The translations under genes were made by a program, and so were the position numbers. Under the pieces are notes generated by a model, which was given only the letters and a program-made list of their open reading frames with translations, was not told where the DNA came from and searched no databases. Shown piece by piece: positions 16,742 to 23,499 of a stretch of DNA of 25,917 bases; positions within the stretch are counted from its first letter, which is position 1, and every line of letters starts with the position of its first letter. This DNA comes from an uncultured Mediterraneibacter sp. (GTDB lineage: Bacteria > Bacillota > Clostridia > Lachnospirales > Lachnospiraceae). Where the stretch lies: the NCBI RefSeq assembly GCF_934330165.1, contig NZ_CAKRGI010000032.1:1-25917 (forward strand), given 5' to 3'.

Positions 16742-16769
16742 ATTATAACAAATATCGTTCCGTTTGCAA
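16742..16769 (-). promoter_or_regulatory. Strong candidate promoter of the asp23-nusB-...-recN operon
   Basis: TTGCAA (16769-16764) and TATAAT (16747-16742) are separated by 16 bases on the minus strand. TGT before the -10 adds an extended -10 element. The promoter begins only a few bases after the prfC stop, so the downstream block has its own entry point even if prfC transcription reads through. Confidence 0.8.
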
Positions 16770-16776
16770 AGAGGAA

Positions 16777-18369
16777 TTATGACCGCCCGAACTCTGACAG
16801 GATCAGTCCTTTATTTCTTTCCTCTGTCATGCGGATACTCCATTCATGTGCAAAAAGCAGCAATGGACGGTCCTTCAGATCCTTGATCTTCTTCATATCT
16901 GAAGTTCCGCTTAAGTGGTCCATATCCACATCTTCGTTTTCAATCCAACGGATATACTCATATGGCAGATTTTCCAGCCGGATCTCCACATTATACTCGT
17001 TGTTCAGACGGTATTTCAGCACATCAAACTGAAGGACTCCGACAACTCCGACAATGATCTCTTCCATTCCGGTATTATATTCCTGAAAGATCTGGATCGC
17101 ACCCTCCTGTGCAATCTGGTTGATTCCCTTGACAAACTGCTTTCTTTTCATCGTATCGACCTGACGCACACGTGCGAAATGCTCCGGTGCAAATGTCGGG
17201 ATTCCCTCATAAGCGAATTTTTCCTTTGAAGTTGTAAGGGTATCTCCGATTGAAAAGATTCCCGGATCAAAAACTCCGATGATATCTCCCCCATAAGCTT
17301 TGGTGATCATCTTCCGTTCACTCGCCATCATCTGCTGCGGCTGAGAAAGACGGATCTCTTTTCCTCCCTGCACATGGTAGACGTTCATTCCCGCCTCGAA
17401 TTCGCCTGAACAGATCCGCATAAATGCGATCCTGTCACGGTGTGCTTTATTCATGTTCGCCTGAATCTTAAATACAAAGGCTGAAAAATCCTTTTCCTCC
17501 ATCGGATCTATCTCTCCTTTATCCGACATGCGCGGCAGCGGAGATGTAGTCATCTTCAGGAAATGCTTCAGGAATGTCTCTACTCCGAAATTTGTCAGTG
17601 CCGAACCGAAAAACACCGGAGAAAGCTGACCCTTATCTACCAGCTCCTGGTCAAATTCCGCAGAAGCTCCATCCAGAAGTTCAATCTCATCCGCCAGAAT
17701 TGCTTTTGCCTCTGTGCCAATCAGTTCCTCTGTCTCGGGTGCATCAATCGGAACCATCTGAACTTCTCCCATGGTTGTTCCTTTTTTTGTATCCGAGAAA
17801 AGTTCTACTTCTTTCTTCGCCCGGTCATAGACTCCTTTAAACGCCTTTCCCGAACCAATCGGCCAGTTCACAGGACAGGTAGCTATCCCCAGTTCTTTTT
17901 CGATATCATCCAGCAGTTCAAACGTATCTCTCGCCTCACGGTCCATTTTGTTAATAAAAGTAAAGATCGGGATATGACGCATCACACATACCTTGAACAG
18001 CTTTCTCGTCTGTGCCTCTACACCCTTGGATGCATCGATCACCATCACCGCAGAATCCGCAGCCATCAGGGTACGGTACGTGTCTTCCGAGAAATCCTGA
18101 TGTCCCGGTGTATCCAGAATATTGATACAATATCCGCCGTAGTTAAACTGCAGTACCGAGGATGTGACCGAAATACCTCTTTTCTTTTCAATCTCCATCC
18201 AGTCCGAAACTGCATGCTTTGCCGTCGCTTTTCCTTTTACAGAACCCGCCTGATTGATCGCTCCTCCATAAAGCAGAAATTTCTCCGTCAGTGTCGTCTT
18301 TCCTGCATCCGGGTGCGATATGATCGCAAAGGTTCTTCTCTTTTTTATTTCATTCGTAATATCTGACAT
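16777..18369 (-). CDS. prfC: Peptide chain release factor 3
   Basis: RF3 is a translational GTPase that recycles class I release factors from the ribosome after peptide release. The 530 residues match the family. G1 is SHPDAGKTT (18-26), G3 is DTPGHQDFSEDTY, G4 is NKMDREARD. The C-terminal segments FARVRQVDTMKRKQFVKGINQIAQEGAIQIF and VVGVLQFDVLKYRL are typical of PrfC rather than EF-G. The ATG at 18369 is chosen because AGGAGATAAGCAT precedes it. The reading frame extends 21 more codons to 18432, but that stretch is rich in W, P, R and A, overlaps the leader and has no ribosome binding site. prfC sits between the spoIIIA operon and the asp23 block, where accB/accC are found in B. subtilis. 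Confidence 0.96.
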   Translation of the reverse strand: MSDITNEIKKRRTFAIISHPDAGKTTLTEKFLLYGGAINQAGSVKGKATAKHAVSDWMEIEKKRGISVTSSVLQFNYGGYCINILDTPGHQDFSEDTYRTLMAADSAVMVIDASKGVEAQTRKLFKVCVMRHIPIFTFINKMDREARDTFELLDDIEKELGIATCPVNWPIGSGKAFKGVYDRAKKEVELFSDTKKGTTMGEVQMVPIDAPETEELIGTEAKAILADEIELLDGASAEFDQELVDKGQLSPVFFGSALTNFGVETFLKHFLKMTTSPLPRMSDKGEIDPMEEKDFSAFVFKIQANMNKAHRDRIAFMRICSGEFEAGMNVYHVQGGKEIRLSQPQQMMASERKMITKAYGGDIIGVFDPGIFSIGDTLTTSKEKFAYEGIPTFAPEHFARVRQVDTMKRKQFVKGINQIAQEGAIQIFQEYNTGMEEIIVGVVGVLQFDVLKYRLNNEYNVEIRLENLPYEYIRWIENEDVDMDHLSGTSDMKKIKDLKDRPLLLFAHEWSIRMTEERNKGLILSEFGRS

Positions 18370-18370
18370 A

Positions 18371-18470
18371 TGCTTATCTCCTATCGTCCACGCCCCCGCC
18401 GGCCGGTTTTTCCATATCCGTGCGGGTGGCATCCAGTAGTTAGTGTATCACAAGTACAGCCATACGGCAA
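18371..18470 (-). promoter_or_regulatory. prfC promoter and GC-rich leader
   Basis: TTGCCG (18470-18465) and TACACT (18447-18442) are 17 bases apart on the minus strand, with TGA forming an extended -10 (TGATACACT). The predicted leader can fold: CCACCCGC (18429-18422) can pair with GCGG and GTGG parts of 18399-18388 around an inner CCGGCCGG palindrome. The fold ends just before the AGGAG ribosome binding site. No terminator is visible after spoIIIAH, so sporulation transcripts may enter this region. Confidence 0.65.
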
Positions 18471-18514
18471 ATAGTTTTCCCTGAAATTACTCCGGCGATC
18501 CTCCCCTCATCCGG

Positions 18515-19126
18515 TCATTCATGGATTGGCGTGATCACAACCTCTTCCGGGGATACTTCGGTTTTTCTTGTAAGAATTTCTTCGATCTGTGCCCGGTTGG
18601 CATCTGTCAGTTCTTCTGCCTTTACAACAACATCAACAGAATCATCCCCGATGCTGACCACTGCCTCAGAAAAGCCTTTCGCTGCCATCAGGGATTCTAT
18701 GTCTGCTTCCAGCTCTGCTCTTTTGGTCAGTTCCACCATCTGATCGACCGCATCCTGTTTCTGCTCATCACTGAGATTTTTATTATCAATGATTGACTGC
18801 AACGTTTCTTTGCTCTGTGCCATAACCTGTTCTCTGGACACTTTCGCCTGTGCCACAGTGGTCTCAGCGGTTGTATTGGTCAGTACTGCTTCTCCCGGAG
18901 TTCCTTCCGTCTCAGAATCATTACTTAAAATATCCTCTGATCCGGTCGCCGTATCTTCTTCAGAAATATCCAGAAGTTCCTGATTTGTCAGATCTGCACT
19001 GGTCTGCGTCGTGCTGTCTTTTTCAGTTCCGAACAGCCTCCCTGTATAATTCAGATACCCGGCTGCCGCAATCATCACCGCCAGTGCTGCAATCATCACC
19101 TGATTCTTTTTAAATACCCGCTTCAC
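18515..19126 (-). CDS. spoIIIAH: Stage III sporulation protein AH (SpoIIQ partner)
   Basis: SpoIIIAH is the mother-cell membrane protein whose extracellular ring domain binds forespore SpoIIQ, forming the channel across the engulfment space. The 203 residues have one membrane segment at about 8-26, an acidic and T/S-rich linker (about 34-90) and a C-terminal YscJ/FliF-like ring-building domain (about 95-200). The latter begins with the long helix SREQVMAQSKETLQSIIDN and continues KGFSEAVVSIGDDSVDVVVKAEELTDANRAQIEEIL. The start is GTG 19126 after AGGAGGAACATA. It is last in the operon. No spoIIQ is in the window; many Clostridia use a different SpoIIQ, so the partner must be sought elsewhere. 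Confidence 0.93.
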   Translation of the reverse strand: MKRVFKKNQVMIAALAVMIAAAGYLNYTGRLFGTEKDSTTQTSADLTNQELLDISEEDTATGSEDILSNDSETEGTPGEAVLTNTTAETTVAQAKVSREQVMAQSKETLQSIIDNKNLSDEQKQDAVDQMVELTKRAELEADIESLMAAKGFSEAVVSIGDDSVDVVVKAEELTDANRAQIEEILTRKTEVSPEEVVITPIHE

Positions 19127-19139
19127 TATGTTCCTCCTT

Positions 19140-19748
19140 TTATTCTGTGCCTGTCACATTGTGTTTCATTACTTTTATTTTATGTGCTTCTACCCCATAT
19201 AATGCCTGAATCGCACCGGTTATATTCTGCACCACGACCGCATTGTCACCCCCGTCCGCGATCACGATCACTCCTTCTACTTCAGGGGAGAGTTTTTTGC
19301 TCACATAGGGGATCTGCGTTCCATCGGATTTTTGTTCATAAATACTCGTCTTATCAGAGGAAGTTTCTTTTGTCGTCCGCCTTCCACCCTGACTGTCCTC
19401 TTCCTCCACAGACTGCCCGTCACTCTGCTGATCTTTTTCGACCACATTTTCTTCTGAAGACCTCAACGTAATCATCACTTTTACGTTCCCAACCCCCTCT
19501 ACACACTGCAGGGCTTCTTCTGTCTTCTGTTCAAGATACCGCTCATATGATCCCCGGTTTTCTGTGGTCGTCTCTTCTCCGGTCTCCGCCTCTTCCGAAT
19601 CTGATTTTTTCGGAAATGGCAGCACGATCACCAGCAACAGCAGTCCGGTCAGAAATAGAAGCAGCAGTTTTTTCCGAACCGGCAGTTCTTCCTTGTTCTC
19701 TTTCTTCCTTATCTTCTCCTTCAATCTGACAAGCCACTCGTTATTCAA
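19140..19748 (-). CDS. spoIIIAG: Stage III sporulation protein AG (ring-forming)
   Basis: SpoIIIAG forms a large ring in the space between mother cell and forespore membranes. The 202 residues contain a basic N-terminus, one membrane segment (about 27-45), an acidic linker (about 48-64) and a ring-building domain from about 66 (YLEQKTEEALQCVEGVGNVKVMITL). That domain resumes at about 145-195 (IPYVSKKLSPEVEGVIVIADG, VQNITGAIQALYGVEAHKIKVM). A polar insertion of about 40 residues (98-140) interrupts it, in the place of the beta-triangle insertion of B. subtilis SpoIIIAG. The start is TTG 19748 with GGAGG nine bases upstream. It overlaps the spoIIIAF end by eight bases, suggesting coupled translation. 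Confidence 0.92.
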   Translation of the reverse strand: MNNEWLVRLKEKIRKKENKEELPVRKKLLLLFLTGLLLLVIVLPFPKKSDSEEAETGEETTTENRGSYERYLEQKTEEALQCVEGVGNVKVMITLRSSEENVVEKDQQSDGQSVEEEDSQGGRRTTKETSSDKTSIYEQKSDGTQIPYVSKKLSPEVEGVIVIADGGDNAVVVQNITGAIQALYGVEAHKIKVMKHNVTGTE

Positions 19749-20118
19749 TGCGAATTTCCTCCACTTCTACAGCCTGGGATTCCGATACTTTTTTCTGCTC
19801 TTTTTTGTCTGATCCTTCCTCTGATGTATGATATTCCTCAGGCAGAATTTCTGTCAGATCTGCAGATTCATATAATTTCTGCAATAATTCTTTTTCTGCC
19901 TGGTCTTCTTTTGCCAGATTTCCCTCATAAAGTTTTGCGATCATCCCGTCTGTTCCCGTTAGTTTCAGCATCGGTTCAAGGAAAAGCAGTAACAGAACCA
20001 TTCCTGAAAAAAAGCGTACATATTTTCCATAATCTTTCCCCGGAACTAAATGCAGGATTACCGCACTCAGAACCAGCCATACGGATAGATTCTGAATCCA
20101 CTGATAAACCATTGCCAT
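19741..20118 (-). CDS. spoIIIAF: Stage III sporulation protein AF
   Basis: SpoIIIAF is a small bitopic membrane protein of the channel complex. The 125 residues have two N-terminal membrane segments (about 8-26 and 34-52; IQNLSVWLVLSAVILHLVPG then KYVRFFSGMVLLLLFLEPMLKL). A soluble C-terminal part follows, here short and rich in E, K and S, whereas the B. subtilis protein is about 200 residues with a ring-building domain. The reduced tail is notable. GGGGGAGAGGATT precedes ATG 20118. The family assignment rests on the VPG-x-Y-x-KYVRFFSGM...L-EP segment and the position between AE and AG. Confidence 0.9.
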   Translation of the reverse strand: MAMVYQWIQNLSVWLVLSAVILHLVPGKDYGKYVRFFSGMVLLLLFLEPMLKLTGTDGMIAKLYEGNLAKEDQAEKELLQKLYESADLTEILPEEYHTSEEGSDKKEQKKVSESQAVEVEEIRIE

Positions 20119-20133
20119 AATCCTCTCCCCCTT

Positions 20134-21291
20134 TCAGGAAGTCGCTCCTGCTATTACCGCCAGCGTGATCAGGAAAAAAAGTGCCGTGTAGAGGAGGATC
20201 TGCAACAGCAGTCCATATCCTTCACTTACCCCACCAATACAGGCTGTGATCCTTTTATCCGACACCGGCTGAACCATCGCTGCCACAAATTTATATACGA
20301 AAGCAAGCAGCACCAGCCGGATCACTGGAACTGCACAGACCATAACTGCGATCACCATTCCCGCTGCCCCGATCCCATTTTTGATCAGCACCGCACTCCC
20401 CAGTGCTACCTCTGCCACTCCGCCCGTTACATCACCAATCCACGGGATTGCCTCCACTGTCCGGTTTACCGCACTTCGCTTCACAGTATCGATGGCAGGT
20501 GCAAGAAGTCCCTGAAGCACATTGATCCCGACCACGCCTGCCAGCAATGTCTTCAGACACCAGGCAATTCCTTTTCTGATCAGATCTGCAAATTCTGACA
20601 GCAAATCCTCTCCCGTCAGATTGGAAAGAACCTGTATCATAACAAATACATGCACAATCGGCATCAGAAGTTCCAGAATCACCAGCTCTACTAAATAGAT
20701 GATCCACAGTACAATATTATAAAATACCAGAGCTGAGGAACTGCCTGCCGCAAATGCAACTGCAAGAAAGTAGCTGGGGCATAACAGCTTCATAAACTCG
20801 GTCAGGTAAGAAAGCAGTTTTTCTGTGTCCTGCAACGTATGCTGAAAAGTTACAAGTGACAGGGTCATCAGCAGCATATAAAGGATATAAAAGCTGACTT
20901 CCGATACCTGCCGGTTCTGAAAGACGCTTGTAAAATTATTGAACAGGGCAGCGACTACTGCGATCAGGATCATATACACCAGTATTTTCTTATTTGTGCC
21001 GAACTGGTAAAAAACGGTTTCCTTTATAAATCGCACCACTGTACCGGCTGTGGATTTTCCGTTTCCTGAGATCAGCTGCGTAAGTATTTCCCGGAAAGAA
21101 AGCTTTTCATCCGGAAAAAGAGTTTTCATTTCCTGATCCAGTTTTGAAAAATCAAATTCTTCAAATAATGCCTCCTGCACCCGGTCTGCCTCTTTTTCTG
21201 TATTTTCCGCAGCATAAATAACCTTGCTCCCGAACAGAAAGATCAAAATGGCCAGGAATACAGGAAAAAGCATCCTGATCCCCCGCCTCAT
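20134..21291 (-). CDS. spoIIIAE: Stage III sporulation protein AE (multipass)
   Basis: SpoIIIAE is the polytopic membrane component of the SpoIIIA complex, required for sigma-G activity after engulfment. The 385 residues match the family (about 390-400). A signal peptide at about 5-28 ends at VIYAAEN, followed by a soluble segment (about 30-95) and seven or so hydrophobic segments. Conserved segments are GVVGINVLQGLLAPAIDTVKRSAVNRTVEAIPWIGDVTGGVAEVALGSAVLIKNGIGAAGM. The ATG at 21291 overlaps the spoIIIAD stop (ATGA). An ATG at 21273 preceded by GGGGGATCAGG has a better ribosome binding site and would give a shorter signal peptide, so the exact start is open. Confidence 0.94.
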   Translation of the reverse strand: MRRGIRMLFPVFLAILIFLFGSKVIYAAENTEKEADRVQEALFEEFDFSKLDQEMKTLFPDEKLSFREILTQLISGNGKSTAGTVVRFIKETVFYQFGTNKKILVYMILIAVVAALFNNFTSVFQNRQVSEVSFYILYMLLMTLSLVTFQHTLQDTEKLLSYLTEFMKLLCPSYFLAVAFAAGSSSALVFYNIVLWIIYLVELVILELLMPIVHVFVMIQVLSNLTGEDLLSEFADLIRKGIAWCLKTLLAGVVGINVLQGLLAPAIDTVKRSAVNRTVEAIPWIGDVTGGVAEVALGSAVLIKNGIGAAGMVIAVMVCAVPVIRLVLLAFVYKFVAAMVQPVSDKRITACIGGVSEGYGLLLQILLYTALFFLITLAVIAGATS

Positions 21292-21674
21292 CCCAAGAAC
21301 CCCGTCATGACTTCCAGCAGAGTCTGAAGGATCGGAAGTCCCATCGCCAGAATCGTCAGCTTACTGAATATTTCAATCTGGGATGCGATGCTCTGATATC
21401 CTGCATCTTTGCAGATGCCTGAAGAAAATTCTGCAAGATAAGTAATCCCGATCATTTTCATCATGGTTCCGAAAAAACGCTGATCCACCTTGATATAACT
21501 CCCGATCCTGCCAAGTGAATCCACCGCATCTCTGAGCCTTTCCAGCATACAGCCAAATAAGAGCAGACTCACAGCAATACTGATATAGACGGCATATTCT
21601 GATTTTCCATTTTTGAACTGGACAGCAAAAAGGACTCCCAGTACTCCGATCACTCCCACCTGCAACATACTCAT
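21288..21674 (-). CDS. spoIIIAD: Stage III sporulation protein AD
   Basis: SpoIIIAD is a small multipass membrane protein of the channel complex. The 128 residues carry hydrophobic segments at about 3-20, 27-45 and 95-115, as in the family (about 130). The segments YIKVDQRFFGTMMKMIGITYLAEFSSGICKDAGYQSIASQIEIFSKLTILAMGLPI are the signature, with the YLAEF...CKDAG run highly conserved. AGGGGAGAAAA precedes ATG 21674. It starts 12 bases after spoIIIAC and overlaps spoIIIAE by four bases. Confidence 0.94.
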   Translation of the reverse strand: MSMLQVGVIGVLGVLFAVQFKNGKSEYAVYISIAVSLLLFGCMLERLRDAVDSLGRIGSYIKVDQRFFGTMMKMIGITYLAEFSSGICKDAGYQSIASQIEIFSKLTILAMGLPILQTLLEVMTGFLG

Positions 21675-21686
21675 TTTTCTCCCCTC

Positions 21687-21881
21687 TCACAACATGAACA
21701 ACTGCCGGATCGACTGAAACAGATCGTAAATATATGGAAGCACCCACGATAAGACCAGGATCAGTCCTGCAAGACTGGTCAGAAATGCCTGTTCATCTCT
21801 TCCGCTGTGCTTTAAGACCTGACTCAGGATCGACACAAGGACTCCCACTGCAGCTATCTTAAAAATCAGATTGATATTCAT
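21687..21881 (-). CDS. spoIIIAC: Stage III sporulation protein AC
   Basis: SpoIIIAC is a very small membrane protein (64 residues; family about 65-68) with two membrane helices, at about 5-22 and 35-55. The family features are LIFKIAAVGVLVSILSQVLKHSGRDEQAFLTSLAG, including the polar SGRDEQA turn between the helices. The start is ATG 21881 preceded by GGAGGGGAT, with short spacing. It stands between spoIIIAB and spoIIIAD as in B. subtilis. AC and AD are related to each other and probably assemble together. Confidence 0.94.
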   Translation of the reverse strand: MNINLIFKIAAVGVLVSILSQVLKHSGRDEQAFLTSLAGLILVLSWVLPYIYDLFQSIRQLFML

Positions 21882-21896
21882 ATCCCCTCCCCTGTT

Positions 21897-22415
21897 CTAC
21901 CACAGCAGAATGATCAGGAACAGCCCGCTTATTACACCCAGCCAGTTTCCGATCTTTCTTTTTCCCGCCAGTTCCTCCCTCTGCCGCCTGATCATCAGAT
22001 CCATCTGCTTCATGGAAAGTTCGATGGATCGTCCCATGGTCTCACGGTCTCCCTGTCCTAAAAATGCTCCAAAATCCCTGATCCATTCCCGGTGTTCCTT
22101 CTTTAACCCGGCAGCTCCAAGATCCTTTTCCACGCATCCTTTCCATATTTCTGTGAAATCAGCGTCTGTTCTTTTCGCAGTCCTTCGTGCGGTATGTTCC
22201 AGCCAGCTTTTATATGGCTCTTTTATTTTCGCTGATACATCCATCAGAAGTTCCTGCAACGGTGCCCCAGTATATTCCAGTTGTCCCCGGATCATCCCGG
22301 CAATATATCGCAGATATTCCATCTGCCTGAGATAATCTTTCAGTCCTTCCCCATAAAGATAGCCTGCTCCTGCAGTTGCCGTCAGCACGAAAATGCTCCC
22401 TATAAGTTTCTGCAC
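21897..22415 (-). CDS. spoIIIAB: Stage III sporulation protein AB
   Basis: SpoIIIAB is a mother-cell membrane protein; its cytoplasmic helical domain resembles part of type II secretion GspF proteins, fitting a partner role for the SpoIIIAA ATPase. The 172 residues equal the family length (about 171). There are membrane segments at about 4-20 and 155-171, with a charged helical middle containing GDRETMGRSIELSMKQMDLMIRRQREE, a family signature. The start is GTG 22415 with GGGGGAG six bases upstream, overlapping the spoIIIAA end by 16 bases. The overlap suggests coupled synthesis of the ATPase and its membrane partner. Confidence 0.93.
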   Translation of the reverse strand: MQKLIGSIFVLTATAGAGYLYGEGLKDYLRQMEYLRYIAGMIRGQLEYTGAPLQELLMDVSAKIKEPYKSWLEHTARRTAKRTDADFTEIWKGCVEKDLGAAGLKKEHREWIRDFGAFLGQGDRETMGRSIELSMKQMDLMIRRQREELAGKRKIGNWLGVISGLFLIILLW

Positions 22416-23341
22416 AGCACGCTCCCCCGTTCATCATAAATTCCCAGGATCTCACCCGGTCCTTTTTCATTTCCAAGCACCACGTATCTCTGGAACATCC
22501 GCCTGCGGATCAGATCTCCCAGTACCGGCTTGTTGGATGCTTCATCCATGTTCAGTCCATGGACGCTTGCGATCATCCGGCAGCCACACTGCATGGCATA
22601 TTCAATGGCATGGATATCCTCTACCGTTCCGATTTCATCCACTGCGATCACCTGCGGTGACATGGAACGGATCAGCATAATCATCCCTTCGGCCTTCGGA
22701 CAGCAGTCCAGCACATCTGTTCTTGCTCCCAGGTGGTTCTGTGCAATCCCGAGATAACATCCTCCCAACTCTGACCGTTCATCCACAACTCCCACTGAAC
22801 AGCCTTTCACATATTCATTTCCGTCAGAAATCTGTCGGATCAGATCCCGAATCAGCGTCGTTTTGCCGCAGCATGGCGGTGAAATGATCAGTGTATGACA
22901 CACCTGCTTATTTGCCACGATATACGGGATCAACCGATCCGCACATCCGAGTACTTCATGCGAAACCCTGATATTTAACGATGATATGTATTGTATATTT
23001 TTCACCCTTTCTTTTTCCATAATTACTTTTCCTGCCACGCCTACCCGATGACCTCCTTCCACTGTAACAAATCCCTGTCTCAATTCATTTTCATATGCAT
23101 AGAGAGAATAATGGCTGATATAGTCCATTGTCTCTCTTAATTCCTCTTTTGTTACAATGTACGGTTCTGTTCCTGATCGTAATACTATCTCTTCTTTTCC
23201 CTGCACAGCTCGCAGCGGCTGTCCAAGTCTCATCCGTATTTCCTGCAATTCTTCCGGCTTTGGAACTGTATCTAAAAGTACTTTTCTGATCCCGGCTGCA
23301 AGAATATTCAGTATCTGTTCTCTTCTTTCCTGTCGTTCCAT
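22400..23341 (-). CDS. spoIIIAA: Stage III sporulation protein AA (ATPase)
   Basis: SpoIIIAA is a cytosolic AAA-like ATPase related to type II/IV secretion motors, thought to energise the feeding channel. The 313 residues match the family (about 307). The N-terminal half holds GGHRVGVAGKVI. Walker A is SPPCCGKTT at 154-162, where the usual first glycine is serine, and Walker B is VIAVDEIG at 231-238. VDERSELGG, GARTDVLD and ASVHG follow the B. subtilis pattern. ATG 23341 is chosen because AAAGGGGTG is correctly spaced. The in-frame TTG at 23362 lies within the -10 of the sigma-E promoter and cannot be used from that promoter. First gene of the operon. Confidence 0.96.
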   Translation of the reverse strand: MERQERREQILNILAAGIRKVLLDTVPKPEELQEIRMRLGQPLRAVQGKEEIVLRSGTEPYIVTKEELRETMDYISHYSLYAYENELRQGFVTVEGGHRVGVAGKVIMEKERVKNIQYISSLNIRVSHEVLGCADRLIPYIVANKQVCHTLIISPPCCGKTTLIRDLIRQISDGNEYVKGCSVGVVDERSELGGCYLGIAQNHLGARTDVLDCCPKAEGMIMLIRSMSPQVIAVDEIGTVEDIHAIEYAMQCGCRMIASVHGLNMDEASNKPVLGDLIRRRMFQRYVVLGNEKGPGEILGIYDERGSVLCRNL

Positions 23342-23360
23342 CTTGTCCACCCCTTTAAAC

Positions 23361-23388
23361 AATATATGTGCAGGTTGTGGAAATATGC
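23361..23388 (-). promoter_or_regulatory. Sigma-E promoter of the spoIIIA operon
   Basis: On the minus strand GCATATT (23388-23382) and CATATATT (23368-23361) are 13 bases apart. They match the sigma-E consensus (KMATATT, about 14 bases, CATACAHT) closely. The predicted start lies near 23354, leaving a leader of about 13 bases that holds the AAAGGGG ribosome binding site. This agrees with mother-cell expression of spoIIIA in B. subtilis. Confidence 0.82.
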
Positions 23389-23404
23389 AGCAACATACTG
23401 GCTC

Positions 23405-23427
23405 TTTTAAGAAAATTTTTCTTAAAA
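23405..23427. repeat. AT-rich perfect palindrome between pnp and spoIIIAA
   Basis: TTTTAAGAAAA (23405-23415) and TTTTCTTAAAA (23417-23427) are perfect 11-base inverted arms around one central T. The palindrome begins at the end of the pnp terminator T-run and ends about 17 bases before the sigma-E -35. It may prolong the T-rich tail, bend DNA or bind a protein; nothing in the sequence decides between these. Confidence 0.7.
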
Positions 23428-23460
23428 ATAAAAAAGCTACCAGATTTTTCTCTGATAGCT
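23424..23460 (-). terminator. Rho-independent terminator of pnp
   Basis: On the minus strand AGCTATCAGA (23460-23451) pairs with TCTGGTAGCT (23444-23435) through ten pairs including one wobble, with a six-base loop. TTTTTATTTTT follows at once. It lies about 40 bases after the pnp stop and insulates the spoIIIA operon from pnp transcription. Confidence 0.92.
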
Positions 23461-23499
23461 TTCTATTTATTTCAATACCAATTCCTCATTCAGTACTCT

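Noticed and set aside
17563..18366. 267-codon plus-strand open frame opposite prfC
   Set aside because: Composition is typical of an antisense shadow (C, R, H rich), and prfC with intact G motifs occupies the other strand.
18370..18432. N-terminal extension of prfC to the upstream start
   Set aside because: The extra 21 codons have no ribosome binding site and unusual composition, and the ATG at 18369 is well placed after AGGAG.
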